DNA from: Christiangramia sabulilitoris
Lineage (GTDB): Bacteria > Bacteroidota > Bacteroidia > Flavobacteriales > Flavobacteriaceae
Assembly: GCF_007050985.1 (NCBI RefSeq)
Contig: NZ_VHSF01000001.1
Location: 1,054,001-1,118,000 of the forward strand
Length of the DNA: 64,000 nucleotides
Reading direction: 5' to 3'
Part shown: in pieces, positions 43,779 through 53,236 of the stretch
Position numbering within the stretch: the stretch's first letter is position 1
Layout: the number at the start of each line of letters is the position of its first letter
The notes under the pieces: generated by a model
What the model saw: only the letters and a program-made list of their open reading frames with translations
Told to the model about the DNA's origin: nothing
Database searches by the model: none
Made by a program: the position numbers and the translations under genes

Positions 43779-46700
43779 ATGAGTACAAATCTTATCGCCC
43801 AGAAATTCGCACAGTCCCCGCAACAGCAGGAACTGCGAAATGCTATTGCCGCTTCCGAAAAAAATCAATCTAATATTCACTTAAAAGGCCTGGTTGGATC
43901 TGCCCTGTCATTTGTAGTTGCAGATGCTTTTAAAGAATCTAATCATCCCTTTCTTCTAATTTTTAATGATAAGGAAGAAGCTGCATATTATCTAAACGAC
44001 CTGGAACAACTGGTCGGCGAAAAGAACGTGCTTTTTTACCCGGGCAGTTACCGGCGGCCTTACCAGATAGAGGAGACAGATAACGCAAACGTTCTACTCA
44101 GGGCTGAGGTTCTAAACCGTATAAATTCCCGGAAGAAGCCTGCCTTAATAGTCACCTACCCGGATGCATTATTTGAGAAAGTCGTAACCAGAAAAGAACT
44201 AGACAAAAGCACCCTGAAAATAGCCGTTGGTGATGACCTATCCATAGACTTTGTGAATGAGGTGCTTTTTGAGTACCAGTTCAAACGGGTTGATTTTGTG
44301 ACCGAGCCCGGTGAATTTTCGGTTCGGGGCGGGATTATAGATGTATTTTCATTTAGTCATGATGAACCATACCGTATAGAATTTTTTGGGGACGAAGTAG
44401 ATAGTATCAGGACCTTTGATGTGGAAACCCAGCTTTCTACAGATAAGAAAAAAAAGATTTCTGTAATGCCCAATGTGGAGAACAAACATCTGGATGAGGT
44501 ACGGGAGAGCTTTTTAAAATATATTTCAGCAAAAACAGTCGTTTTTATAAAAAATCTGGACCTGCTGGCTGCCCAGGCTGATAAGCTTTTTAAAAAAGCA
44601 GAAGAAGCCTTCAAAAGCCTTTCTGAAGATATTAAGCACAGTGAGCCTAAAGAATTGTTTTGTGACGGCCAGCTCATTAAAAAACAGTTGCTGGATTATA
44701 CTGCTGTGGAGTTGAGTACCCAGGCCTACTTAAATACTGGTGCAAGCATTGAATTTCATACCAAACCACAGCCTTCTTTTAATAAACAGTTTGATCTGCT
44801 AATCGATAACCTGATAGAAAACCAGGAATCCGGGTATACCAATTTTATATGCTGTGTAAGCGAACAACAGGCTAAACGTTTTCATGATATCTTCGATGAC
44901 CAGGAGAAGGAGGTGAAATACCAGACGCCTGTTTTCTCTATGTTCCAGGGTTTCATAGATGAAGACTCAAAGACCGTCTGTTATACAGATCACCAGATAT
45001 TTGAGCGTTACCACAAATTCCATTTGAAGAACGGGTATGCCAAGAAACAGGCGATCACCCTGAAAGAACTTACCAATCTTGAGGTTGGCGATTATGTTAC
45101 CCATATTGACCATGGAATTGGAAAGTTTGGGGGATTACAAAAAATAGATGTAGAAGGAAAGAAACAGGAAGCGATCAAACTCATCTATGGAGAGCGTGAT
45201 ATTCTGTATCTAAGCATACATTCCCTGCACAAGATCTCAAAATTTAACGGTAAAGACGGAAAACCACCCAAGATATATAAGCTGGGTAGCAACGCCTGGA
45301 AGAACCTTAAGAAAAAGACCAAAGCCCGTGTAAAGCATATCGCCTACGATCTTATCAAGCTTTATGCAAAGCGAAGACTGGAAAAGGGATTTAAATTTGA
45401 TCCGGATTCTTATTTGCAACATGAACTGGAAGCATCTTTTATGTATGAAGATACACCAGATCAAAGTTCAGCCACCGCTGCGGTAAAAGCAGATATGGAG
45501 AACGAACGGCCTATGGACAGGCTGGTATGCGGGGATGTAGGGTTTGGAAAAACCGAAATTGCCATTCGTGCAGCCTTCAAGGCGGTAGATAACAATAAGC
45601 AGGTGGCCATCCTGGTTCCTACTACTATTCTGGCATTTCAGCACCATCAAACCTTTTCAGAAAGACTGAAAGATTTCCCGGTGCGAATAGATTATCTAAA
45701 CCGTTTTAGAACAGCGAAGGAGCGCAAAGAAACCCTGGCCGATCTTGAAGCAGGAAAGGTTGATATAATCATAGGTACGCACCAGCTGGTAAGTAAAAGC
45801 GTGAAATTTAAAGATCTTGGTTTGCTCGTGGTAGACGAAGAACAAAAATTTGGAGTAGCAGTAAAGGATAAACTGAAAACGATCAAGGAAAACGTTGATA
45901 CCCTAACCCTCACCGCAACCCCTATTCCAAGAACACTTCAGTTCAGCTTAATGGCAGCACGGGATCTTTCCACCATAACTACTCCCCCACCCAACCGTTA
46001 TCCTATAGAAAGTCATGTTATTCGATTTTCTGAAGAGACGATCAGGGACGCTATCTCTTATGAAATTCAGCGAGGAGGCCAGGTCTTCTTTATTCATAAC
46101 CGGGTGGAAAATATCAAGGAAGTGGCCGGAATGATTCAAAGGCTGGTGCCCGATGCGAAAATTGGCGTGGGACATGGGCAGATGGAAGGAAAAAAACTGG
46201 AAAAGCTGATGCTTAGTTTTATTAATGGTGAGTTTGATGTCCTGGTATCTACGACTATTGTGGAAAGTGGTTTAGATGTTTCTGAAGCAAATACCATCTT
46301 TATTAATAATGCAAATAACTTCGGGCTATCAGATCTACACCAGATGCGTGGGCGGGTTGGCCGAAGCAATAAAAAGGCCTTTTGCTATTTTATAACTCCT
46401 CCATATTCTGCCATGACCGAGGATGCGCGGAAAAGAATCACTGCCCTGGAGCAATTTTCAGAACTGGGCAGCGGATTCAATATTGCCATGAAGGATCTCG
46501 AAATCCGTGGTGCTGGAGATCTTCTGGGAGGTGAACAAAGCGGATTTATAAATGATATCGGGTTTGACACCTATCAAAAGATTCTGAATGAAGCTATTGA
46601 AGAGTTGAAAGAAAATGAATTCCGTGATCTTTATGCTGAAACAGAAGACCTGGAGCATAAGGATTTCGTAAAGGATACTTTAATAGACACCGATTTTGAA

Positions 46701-47159
46701 TTATTGTTCCCTGATGATTATATCAATAACATTTCTGAACGATTAAATCTCTACACCAAGCTTAATGAATTAAAAACGGAAGAAGAACTTCAGAAATTTG
46801 AAGCAGAACTTGTAGACCGATTTGGAGAATTACCGGTACAGGCGGTAGATCTGTTAAATTCTGTAAGGATCAAATGGATCGCAGCCAAGATAGGTCTGGA
46901 AAGAGTGGTAATGAAAAAGAACAAGCTGGTGGGATATTTTATTTCAGATCAAAAATCAAGATTTTACCAGACCAGTAACTTTACCAAAGTGCTGCAGTAT
47001 GTACAGACGCACAGGCAGAACTGCACAATGAAGGAAAAGCAAACCAGAAATGGCTTAAAACTCCTCCTAACTTTCGACAGGATCACTTCTGTGGAAAAAG
47101 CTTTAAAAGTATTACAGCCATTGGATTTCAGGGAAAAGAAAGAAGAGGTAGTTAGTTAA
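43779..47159 (+). CDS. mfd: Transcription-repair coupling factor
   Basis: ATP-driven translocase that removes RNA polymerase stalled at DNA lesions and recruits UvrA. In 1126 residues the parts are in order: the UvrB-like N-terminal domain (about 1-400), the CarD-like RNA-polymerase-interaction domain starting near LEVGDYVTHIDHGIGKFGG, the helicase core with Walker A GDVGFGKTE (about 585-593) and DEEQ in VVDEEQKFGV (about 686), the RecG-like TRG motif region, and the C-terminal TRCF domain. The start is the ATG five bases below the -7 box. Converges towards the DUF5689 gene. Confidence 0.97.
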   Translation: MSTNLIAQKFAQSPQQQELRNAIAASEKNQSNIHLKGLVGSALSFVVADAFKESNHPFLLIFNDKEEAAYYLNDLEQLVGEKNVLFYPGSYRRPYQIEETDNANVLLRAEVLNRINSRKKPALIVTYPDALFEKVVTRKELDKSTLKIAVGDDLSIDFVNEVLFEYQFKRVDFVTEPGEFSVRGGIIDVFSFSHDEPYRIEFFGDEVDSIRTFDVETQLSTDKKKKISVMPNVENKHLDEVRESFLKYISAKTVVFIKNLDLLAAQADKLFKKAEEAFKSLSEDIKHSEPKELFCDGQLIKKQLLDYTAVELSTQAYLNTGASIEFHTKPQPSFNKQFDLLIDNLIENQESGYTNFICCVSEQQAKRFHDIFDDQEKEVKYQTPVFSMFQGFIDEDSKTVCYTDHQIFERYHKFHLKNGYAKKQAITLKELTNLEVGDYVTHIDHGIGKFGGLQKIDVEGKKQEAIKLIYGERDILYLSIHSLHKISKFNGKDGKPPKIYKLGSNAWKNLKKKTKARVKHIAYDLIKLYAKRRLEKGFKFDPDSYLQHELEASFMYEDTPDQSSATAAVKADMENERPMDRLVCGDVGFGKTEIAIRAAFKAVDNNKQVAILVPTTILAFQHHQTFSERLKDFPVRIDYLNRFRTAKERKETLADLEAGKVDIIIGTHQLVSKSVKFKDLGLLVVDEEQKFGVAVKDKLKTIKENVDTLTLTATPIPRTLQFSLMAARDLSTITTPPPNRYPIESHVIRFSEETIRDAISYEIQRGGQVFFIHNRVENIKEVAGMIQRLVPDAKIGVGHGQMEGKKLEKLMLSFINGEFDVLVSTTIVESGLDVSEANTIFINNANNFGLSDLHQMRGRVGRSNKKAFCYFITPPYSAMTEDARKRITALEQFSELGSGFNIAMKDLEIRGAGDLLGGEQSGFINDIGFDTYQKILNEAIEELKENEFRDLYAETEDLEHKDFVKDTLIDTDFELLFPDDYINNISERLNLYTKLNELKTEEELQKFEAELVDRFGELPVQAVDLLNSVRIKWIAAKIGLERVVMKKNKLVGYFISDQKSRFYQTSNFTKVLQYVQTHRQNCTMKEKQTRNGLKLLLTFDRITSVEKALKVLQPLDFREKKEEVVS

Positions 47160-47188
47160 AATGAGCTGTATATTAAAATAGTTTTCCG

Positions 47189-47290
47189 GCCCTTCCGTTT
47201 CACCAGAGCGGGAAACTGTGCTGGAGTTTAGAGAGAGCTTCTTATAAAAAGCTCACCTCCCGTTGGAAGGGCGACCGCAGGTTGGGGTGG
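47189..47290. repeat. Intergenic element with nested inverted repeats
   Basis: GCCCTTCC (47189-47196) is the exact inverse of GGAAGGGC (47265-47272), and inside it AGCTT (47236-47240) pairs with AAGCT (47249-47253). The GC-rich right end, with CTCCCGTTGG and GCAGGTTGGGGTGG, differs from its AT-rich surroundings. It lies between the ends of two convergent genes and looks like a copy of a dispersed repeat; no second copy is in the window. Confidence 0.5.
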
Positions 47291-47302
47291 AACATTTTAT
47301 AA

Positions 47303-48682
47303 TTATTCCCCGATTACCCTAATATTGTCAAGATCATAGGTAGTGGTTTTATCTGGCGCCGCACCCAGATATCTGAACCCTATCCAGATTTTTCCTTGCA
47401 GACAGGAGATATCGATCCTCGATTCTTTGAAAATAGAAGAATTTGCACCGGAGGGTCCCAGAGGAATATTGGCATCTAACGGTCGCCAGGTGGCCAACGC
47501 CGGAGATTCTTCAAAATCCTGTGAAACATAAACCCTTAGAAGCAGGCCATTATCAAATGAAGAAAGAAGATCGAAGAGCAATACCTCGTTCTCTGAATCG
47601 TCTAACTGAATTGGCGGTGTGACCAGCCAGGCTTCCAGTGGACTTTCATTAGTATTATAGGCCGAGATCCTTAAAATTCTGTTTCCCGAAGCCAGGGTAG
47701 GAGTAAACTTCTTTTCTCCACCGCTAACATTAATATTGGTCCACTTCCTGGAGTTTAGGGTGGTATTAGAGGTCACCCCGTCAAAATTTTCATCAAGTAA
47801 GATTTTTGCACCCTCGGTAAAATTATTATCGCAGTTCAGATAATCGGGATCGCAGCGTTCACCATCCATAAAAAAAGTTTCAGGCGTATTTACCACGATT
47901 ACGTAATGCCTGTCGTAGTAATCCCGGGATAAAATCCCCTCTATAACGCCGCTGCCGGTTGGCAGAAGCAGCGACTTAAAATCTGAAAAGGTACTCGTAC
48001 TCAAAAATATCGTTGAGCCGGTACTGCAATCTGTCATCTGGCGTTCGCCGTCGAACCGGTCTACCACATTCGAAGCGAAGGAAAACCTGTTATTTTCCCT
48101 GACAAAATTGAGATCAAATTGAACATTTTCTATACGTACATATAGATTTTTCATTTCATCATGGATCTCATTAATTTCAATTTCAAGAGGAATGATCTCC
48201 TGTCTTACGCTAGTTCTTATTACATGGTTCTCTATGACAGACCTGGGAATAGCAACAACATCACCCCTGTTTTGAAACCCAAGTTGCAATACCCCGTTCT
48301 TATATCCCAAGCTTAAACCATCCAGTTTAATAATCACCTTTCTACCAAATTCAAAAGTATCTGAAAGGGAAGTATCATCTAACAGGATCTGGATCCCGGC
48401 AACAGGACTTTGAAACTTATCCTGAATAATTAATTTTTTATAAAAGTTCCCTGCGGCATCACTTGAAACAACATAACCTTCTATCCAGGTATTAGAATCC
48501 TGAAAAGTAAATATTTCACCAGTACGCAGATCAAAATTTCCTTTGATAGCTGCTATACTTGTAAGATCACCGTCAACAGTAAATTCAGATAAGGTCATAC
48601 CGGGCATGTCATAATCATCTGTTTGAACGCAGGAAAGTTGCAAGGCAATAATGAGCAGGTTTAGTATTTTCGTAATTCTCAT
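47303..48682 (-). CDS. DUF5689 lipoprotein with C-terminal choice-of-anchor domain
   Basis: A 459-residue outer-membrane lipoprotein (signal, then QLSC with Cys18). Residues about 30-270 form the DUF5689 domain, which has OB-fold-like strands: DSNTWIEGYVVSSDAAGNFYK, IQDKFQSPVAGIQILL and FGRKVIIKLDGL. Residues about 290-459 are a jelly-roll of the choice-of-anchor-J type, ending TTYDLDNIRVIGE. It starts ten bases after the receptor gene at 48693, so the two are co-transcribed and probably form a receptor-lipoprotein pair. OB-like folds often bind nucleic acids, which fits the neighbouring secreted nuclease; binding itself is inference. Confidence 0.85.
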   Translation of the reverse strand: MRITKILNLLIIALQLSCVQTDDYDMPGMTLSEFTVDGDLTSIAAIKGNFDLRTGEIFTFQDSNTWIEGYVVSSDAAGNFYKKLIIQDKFQSPVAGIQILLDDTSLSDTFEFGRKVIIKLDGLSLGYKNGVLQLGFQNRGDVVAIPRSVIENHVIRTSVRQEIIPLEIEINEIHDEMKNLYVRIENVQFDLNFVRENNRFSFASNVVDRFDGERQMTDCSTGSTIFLSTSTFSDFKSLLLPTGSGVIEGILSRDYYDRHYVIVVNTPETFFMDGERCDPDYLNCDNNFTEGAKILLDENFDGVTSNTTLNSRKWTNINVSGGEKKFTPTLASGNRILRISAYNTNESPLEAWLVTPPIQLDDSENEVLLFDLLSSFDNGLLLRVYVSQDFEESPALATWRPLDANIPLGPSGANSSIFKESRIDISCLQGKIWIGFRYLGAAPDKTTTYDLDNIRVIGE

Positions 48683-48692
48683 AATCCTAGTT

Positions 48693-51518
48693 TTAAAATC
48701 TTAAACTCACATTTGCAAAAAAACTGGTACCATATCCCAGCCAGTATTTGTTCCCGAAGACCATAATTTCCCTGTCTCTATCCTGCTTCAGGGTACGGTA
48801 ATTTGCATTCCTGGCTTGCTCAAATCCACCCGATTTATATTCCCGATCCAGCAGGTTATTGATACTTACAAAGAATCCCAGGTACTTATCTCTTAATCGC
48901 CACGATTTCCCTCCCACCATGTTCACTAAAAAATAATCATCAAATTGTTCCTGTTGCAGAAGCTCTCTGGCAATTGCAGGATCGTAATCCAACAATGGCA
49001 GACCATCAAAGTCGGTTTGGAAATTCGAAGTCCTGGTAAGAGGGTTAACATCGAGAAAAGCATGGGAGAAATAATTAACCGTGGTTCCAAACCACCAATA
49101 TTCCGGATCACGATATTCAAAACCCGCCAGGGCAGCTCGCTGCGGTCCCCCGGCCAGAAAGTAATTTTTCAAATAGGCTCTGCCATAATCTTTTGATTCC
49201 GAAAAACTTGCTGAATTTAAGTAAAGGGAAGGATTACTGGCATAGGTAAACTGGCCAAGTGAGGCAGCCACCTTAGCTTTTAAGGTAGAAGTGATTTGAT
49301 ATTCAGAACCAATTTCCAGCCCGAAATGCTGCCGGTCTATTCCGGTTAAAACCTCCTGCACAAAAGCCGCTGTATTTTCACTCCCCAGGCCTCCTAAACC
49401 ATTGGCGAAATAATTGGAAACCTCTGTACCCTCATCTATGGTAGTAAAGTAACCCGTAAGCCTTACATTGAATTTAGATGTGCGGTAGCGATAGCTAAGG
49501 TCTGTACTCCTTATTTTTTCTTCACGGACGTTTCTCACCACCGCATTATTTTGCCTGGGATTAACAAAGGTATTTCTGAATGCAGGCGGCTTCAAGAAAT
49601 AACCCAGGTTGAATTCGACATTCTGCCTTCCAGAAAATTTATACAGAAACCCGGTTTTTAAACCAAAGTTCTGGAAGTTGAGTTCATCACTTTCTCCCAA
49701 CGAATTTGAGGCATAGAGTCCGTTCTGAAAATTTCCAGTGCGCTGATACATTACATTCCCAAATTTACCGCTAAGGGTTAGTTCCAATCGTTTCCAGGCA
49801 TATTGACCCTGAATAAAAACTTCAGAAAGATTAGCCCTGATGTCATAATCATATTTGTAAATGTCCGCTTCCTTAACGAGTCTATTCAAATTTGAAAGAT
49901 CTGATTGCTTTGCTAATATTAAGGGGGTATCCCCAACCTGTTCTGCATACACATCAATATCCAGAAACGAGTTTCCTCCCAGGAGATCGTTAATTCTGGC
50001 AAAATTTCGATTTTTGAGATCGGTATACCGCAGAGACCCGGTAAGCTTCAATCTATCTGACCATTCCCAGTTCAAAATTGCATTTACATTTATCAGATCA
50101 TCCTTATTTACATCTTCAGCTAAAACATATGCGCTATTATTACCAATTTCAGTATTCGTGGTATTCGCCAGATATAGCCGGTTCCAGTCCAGCTGCCCGT
50201 CTTCCAGAAAATCACTTTGAGCACGGTAAGCAGCTTCAAAATTTTGATTATTCTCAAATCTTAGATAATATCCCGGTAAATTTTGGTAATAGGTAGGATC
50301 TGGATTGGCCCCGGCACCAAAATAAAATGGCTGTCCATCCAGGTTTCCTGCGGTGGTGCCACCATAATCGATTCGGGAATTTGATATTTCCCCGAATTGG
50401 TAAGCAAGATTCGTATTTAACTGTACCTTCCGGGTGATTTGCCAGAAGTGGTTTAACATAAGGATAGGTTCCTTGATCTTCCGGATCCTTGAATTTCGTA
50501 TTTTGCCATTCTGTAAACCCCAGTGAGGGTTATATTTAGAGCCTTTTAGATCCAGGACTTCCTGAGTGAGCGGGGCAGACCTTCCCCGCGTAACAGGTGT
50601 GAATATCCCGGTAAGGTTTAAAGAATGGTTTTCATTGATTCTTTTCTCTACAGCCGCGAAGAAGGAATTCGAATCGTATGCCGTTCCTTCGATGTAAGCC
50701 TCTTCAGCATAACGTCTTCCTATAGAAATGGCATAGAACCAACCAGATCCCTGTTCTCCCGAAGCGATGGTAGCCATCAGCCTGGCATTATAACTTCGGT
50801 TAGATCCTGCCAGTGATATCCTGTTTGCTTTTTGATATTTTGACGCCCGCATTATAATATTGGTAGTTCCTCCCAGACCTCCAAAACCATATTCATTTGC
50901 GCTTATACCATTGCTAAAAATCTGGTTACGCTGTACATCATTTAATCCTCCCCAGTTACTCCATTGCGGCCGGCCATCAAATAATTTATTCATTTCAATG
51001 CCATTGATCATCAATTTACCATACTCAGACCCAAAACCTCTAACCCTGAAAAAGGTCTGGCTGAAATCGAAGGCGGCAGCATTGAGAAATACATCCCTGG
51101 TAGATTGAAGCAGGCCCGAAATATTATCAAATTCTGCTTCTTCTGAAATTATATCGGCATCAGAAAGGCTTATTGTGGACTGCTGACTGCGCTCATAAAA
51201 AGCGTCTGGATTGAGGCTGATAGTTTCCAGGGTTTTTTCTCCAATACCAATATTTAGGGGAAAGCGTTTGGTGGTATAGCCGGTTTTAGAAAAGACGACC
51301 ACAACTTCAGTCCGGTCCATAGAATCCAGGCCAATGCTGAACTCTCCATCAGGATCGGTTAAGGTTTCTATTACTAAACCTTCAATTGCAATTTTAACCA
51401 GTGGTAAGGGCACGTTGGTGATTGCATCTACGAGTCTGCCTTTAATAACAGACTGCTGGGAATTCATTTTAAAGCTAAAAAGCAAAAAAATAAAGCCCCA
51501 GAAAATCGAAATTTTCAT
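48693..51518 (-). CDS. TonB-dependent receptor paired with DUF5689 lipoprotein
   Basis: A 941-residue outer-membrane transporter. After the signal (1-20) comes a carboxypeptidase-like regulatory domain (SVIKGRLVDAITNVPLPLVK, about 22-105), the plug with FFRVRGFGSEYGKLMINGIEMNK and WSNWGGLNDVQRNQIF, and a beta-barrel ending in a C-terminal Phe (FFANVSLRF). There is no SusC-type signature; it belongs with the two receptors at 55896 and 58726, which share the WSNW-GL plug motif. I use the ATG at 51518; the earlier in-frame start is a TTG. It leads the unit containing the DUF5689 gene and diverges from the secreted nuclease. Confidence 0.92.
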   Translation of the reverse strand: MKISIFWGFIFLLFSFKMNSQQSVIKGRLVDAITNVPLPLVKIAIEGLVIETLTDPDGEFSIGLDSMDRTEVVVVFSKTGYTTKRFPLNIGIGEKTLETISLNPDAFYERSQQSTISLSDADIISEEAEFDNISGLLQSTRDVFLNAAAFDFSQTFFRVRGFGSEYGKLMINGIEMNKLFDGRPQWSNWGGLNDVQRNQIFSNGISANEYGFGGLGGTTNIIMRASKYQKANRISLAGSNRSYNARLMATIASGEQGSGWFYAISIGRRYAEEAYIEGTAYDSNSFFAAVEKRINENHSLNLTGIFTPVTRGRSAPLTQEVLDLKGSKYNPHWGLQNGKIRNSRIRKIKEPILMLNHFWQITRKVQLNTNLAYQFGEISNSRIDYGGTTAGNLDGQPFYFGAGANPDPTYYQNLPGYYLRFENNQNFEAAYRAQSDFLEDGQLDWNRLYLANTTNTEIGNNSAYVLAEDVNKDDLINVNAILNWEWSDRLKLTGSLRYTDLKNRNFARINDLLGGNSFLDIDVYAEQVGDTPLILAKQSDLSNLNRLVKEADIYKYDYDIRANLSEVFIQGQYAWKRLELTLSGKFGNVMYQRTGNFQNGLYASNSLGESDELNFQNFGLKTGFLYKFSGRQNVEFNLGYFLKPPAFRNTFVNPRQNNAVVRNVREEKIRSTDLSYRYRTSKFNVRLTGYFTTIDEGTEVSNYFANGLGGLGSENTAAFVQEVLTGIDRQHFGLEIGSEYQITSTLKAKVAASLGQFTYASNPSLYLNSASFSESKDYGRAYLKNYFLAGGPQRAALAGFEYRDPEYWWFGTTVNYFSHAFLDVNPLTRTSNFQTDFDGLPLLDYDPAIARELLQQEQFDDYFLVNMVGGKSWRLRDKYLGFFVSINNLLDREYKSGGFEQARNANYRTLKQDRDREIMVFGNKYWLGYGTSFFANVSLRF

Positions 51519-51548
51519 CTGGTGCCTCTTCAACGAAATGTTGTATAA

Positions 51549-51575
51549 TGTTAGTAAATAAAACCGTAACTAACA
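51549..51575. promoter_or_regulatory. Dyad in the divergent receptor/nuclease promoter region
   Basis: TGTTAGT (51549-51555) and ACTAACA (51569-51575) are a perfect seven-base inverted repeat with 13-base spacing in the 88-base gap between the divergent receptor and nuclease genes, a position suited to joint control. Function is inferred. Confidence 0.35.
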
Positions 51576-51606
51576 AAATATCAGTACTTTAAAGGCATAT
51601 TTAAAA

Positions 51607-52674
51607 ATGTACAATTTGAAATCTCACCTTTTAACGCATTTAATAGTTTTTGGTCTGGTTTTTAGTCTTACAAATGAAAGTTTTTGTCAGGCTACTAAAG
51701 ATTACCAGATCGAAACAGTAGCATTTTACAATGTAGAGAACCTTTTTGATACCGTAGACGACACTTTAACCTTTGATGATGATAGGACAGCTCTGGGAAA
51801 AGATCGCTGGACAGAGGATCGCTACAGGAAGAAATTAGAAAACATAGCAAAAGTACTTTCAGAAATCGGGGTAGATCAAACCGGCGATTCACCATTAATT
51901 ATTGGCCTGTGCGAAATAGAAAACCGGTTGGTACTGGAGGATCTTACCACGCATCCATATTTAAAAGAAAAGAAATACGGGATCATACATTTTGATTCAC
52001 CGGACGAGCGCGGGATAGATGTTGCATTATTATACAGAAAAGCGGGGTTTATCCCTTTAAATGCACAGCCCAGAAAACTACTGATATATGAACAGGATAA
52101 ACGTGATTATACCCGGGATCAACTAGTGGTGACCGGTCTTCTGCGCGGTGAGGAAGTGCACTTTATTATTAATCACTGGCCTTCACGCTCTGGAGGAGAA
52201 GCTAAAAGTAGTTATAAAAGAGAGAAAGCAGCTTTGCTAAATAAAAAGATCATTGATTCACTATATAAAGAGAATCCCGCCGCGCGCATTATTGGAATGG
52301 GCGATTTTAACGATGATCCAACCAATAAAAGTTTTAAAAAATTTCTGCAGACAAAAGGTAGTATAGGGGAAGTTGGTGATAAAGAACTTTTTAACCCAAT
52401 GGAAATAATGCTGAAAAATGGAAAGGGTACTCTAGCCTACCGGGATTCATGGAATCTGTTCGATCAAATCTATGTTTCACAAAGCCTGATTTCAAAAGAT
52501 TTCAACGGCTTTCAATTCTATAAAGCAGGTATTTTCAATCCTCCTTATGTTATTACCCAAAACGGGCAATTTAAAGGATATCCTTACCGAACCTATGGAA
52601 GTGCCGGCTACGAACCAGGATACAGTGATCACTTTGCGGTTTATATCTATTTGATAAGGGAGGTAAAACAATAA
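51607..52674 (+). CDS. Secreted endonuclease/exonuclease/phosphatase family nuclease
   Basis: A 355-residue exported metal-dependent phosphodiesterase. A Sec signal (about 1-27, ending SFCQA) is followed by the EEP fold with its catalytic blocks: VAFYNVENLFDT, GLCEIENRL (metal-binding Glu), DVALLYRK, INHWPSRSGGE (His), GMGDFNDDP and the terminal SDHFAVYI (Asp-His). EEP enzymes cut DNA, RNA, or phospholipid headgroups; the secreted form beside a DUF5689/receptor pair suggests extracellular nucleic acid. Divergent from the receptor gene and followed by a terminator. Confidence 0.92.
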   Translation: MYNLKSHLLTHLIVFGLVFSLTNESFCQATKDYQIETVAFYNVENLFDTVDDTLTFDDDRTALGKDRWTEDRYRKKLENIAKVLSEIGVDQTGDSPLIIGLCEIENRLVLEDLTTHPYLKEKKYGIIHFDSPDERGIDVALLYRKAGFIPLNAQPRKLLIYEQDKRDYTRDQLVVTGLLRGEEVHFIINHWPSRSGGEAKSSYKREKAALLNKKIIDSLYKENPAARIIGMGDFNDDPTNKSFKKFLQTKGSIGEVGDKELFNPMEIMLKNGKGTLAYRDSWNLFDQIYVSQSLISKDFNGFQFYKAGIFNPPYVITQNGQFKGYPYRTYGSAGYEPGYSDHFAVYIYLIREVKQ

Positions 52675-52698
52675 AACCTCCGGTAGACCGAAGGTTTT
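52673..52698 (+). terminator. Terminator of the secreted nuclease gene
   Basis: AAAACCT pairs with AGGTTTT and, after a mismatch, CGG with CCG around a four-base loop, directly after the stop codon at 52674, followed by a short AT-rich tail. Confidence 0.65.
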
Positions 52699-52752
52699 AA
52701 TTCTATTAAAAAATCATATTTTCACCTTAGGTGATATGATGATTAGTTCTTA

Positions 52753-53193
52753 CTAATCGAACCAGGCATTCCATGGAATTCTGGATAACATTGCTACTAA
52801 TGCAAAACCATAAAATATAGCCAGCATCTTAAATTTTGGCCTGGAGGTAAGTTTCTTTTTATGCTTCGAATAACCAATAGTGATCAAAGCAATCGCGATG
52901 ATCATTACCAGAGGATGTTCAACATTATATAACCTGAGCACAGAGTCTTTCATCACTCCACCCATCCCTTCCTGAGACCAGGCCTGGAAATAAGGCGCCG
53001 TAAAATAGAGCACAAACCCGATAAGCAGTTGAATATGCGACACAATTAAAGTGAAAAGCGCGATCCTGAAATTGGTAGCTGAATATTCTTTATTAGCCGC
53101 ATAACCAATAATCGCATTAAAACTGGCGATAAGGAGCAGGAATAACACTAAATAGGCCCAGTATGAATGGATAAACTGAATTGTTTCGTACAT
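52753..53193 (-). CDS. Four-helix membrane protein, cytochrome b561-like
   Basis: A 146-residue integral membrane protein with four transmembrane helices. Histidines in or near membrane ends (His9 in FIHSYW, His53 in VSHIQLL, His93 in VEHPLVMI) are spaced as in di-haem membrane cytochromes, so haem binding is possible but unproven. Homologues in Flavobacteriaceae are often mislabelled as 50S ribosomal protein L27, which this clearly is not. It lies 43 bases downstream of the endonuclease I gene end on the same strand, and converges on the EEP nuclease. Confidence 0.75.
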   Translation of the reverse strand: MYETIQFIHSYWAYLVLFLLLIASFNAIIGYAANKEYSATNFRIALFTLIVSHIQLLIGFVLYFTAPYFQAWSQEGMGGVMKDSVLRLYNVEHPLVMIIAIALITIGYSKHKKKLTSRPKFKMLAIFYGFALVAMLSRIPWNAWFD

Positions 53194-53236
53194 AAGTTTA
53201 ATATTTAAGTATTGGCTAAAATACTAAATGCATTTA

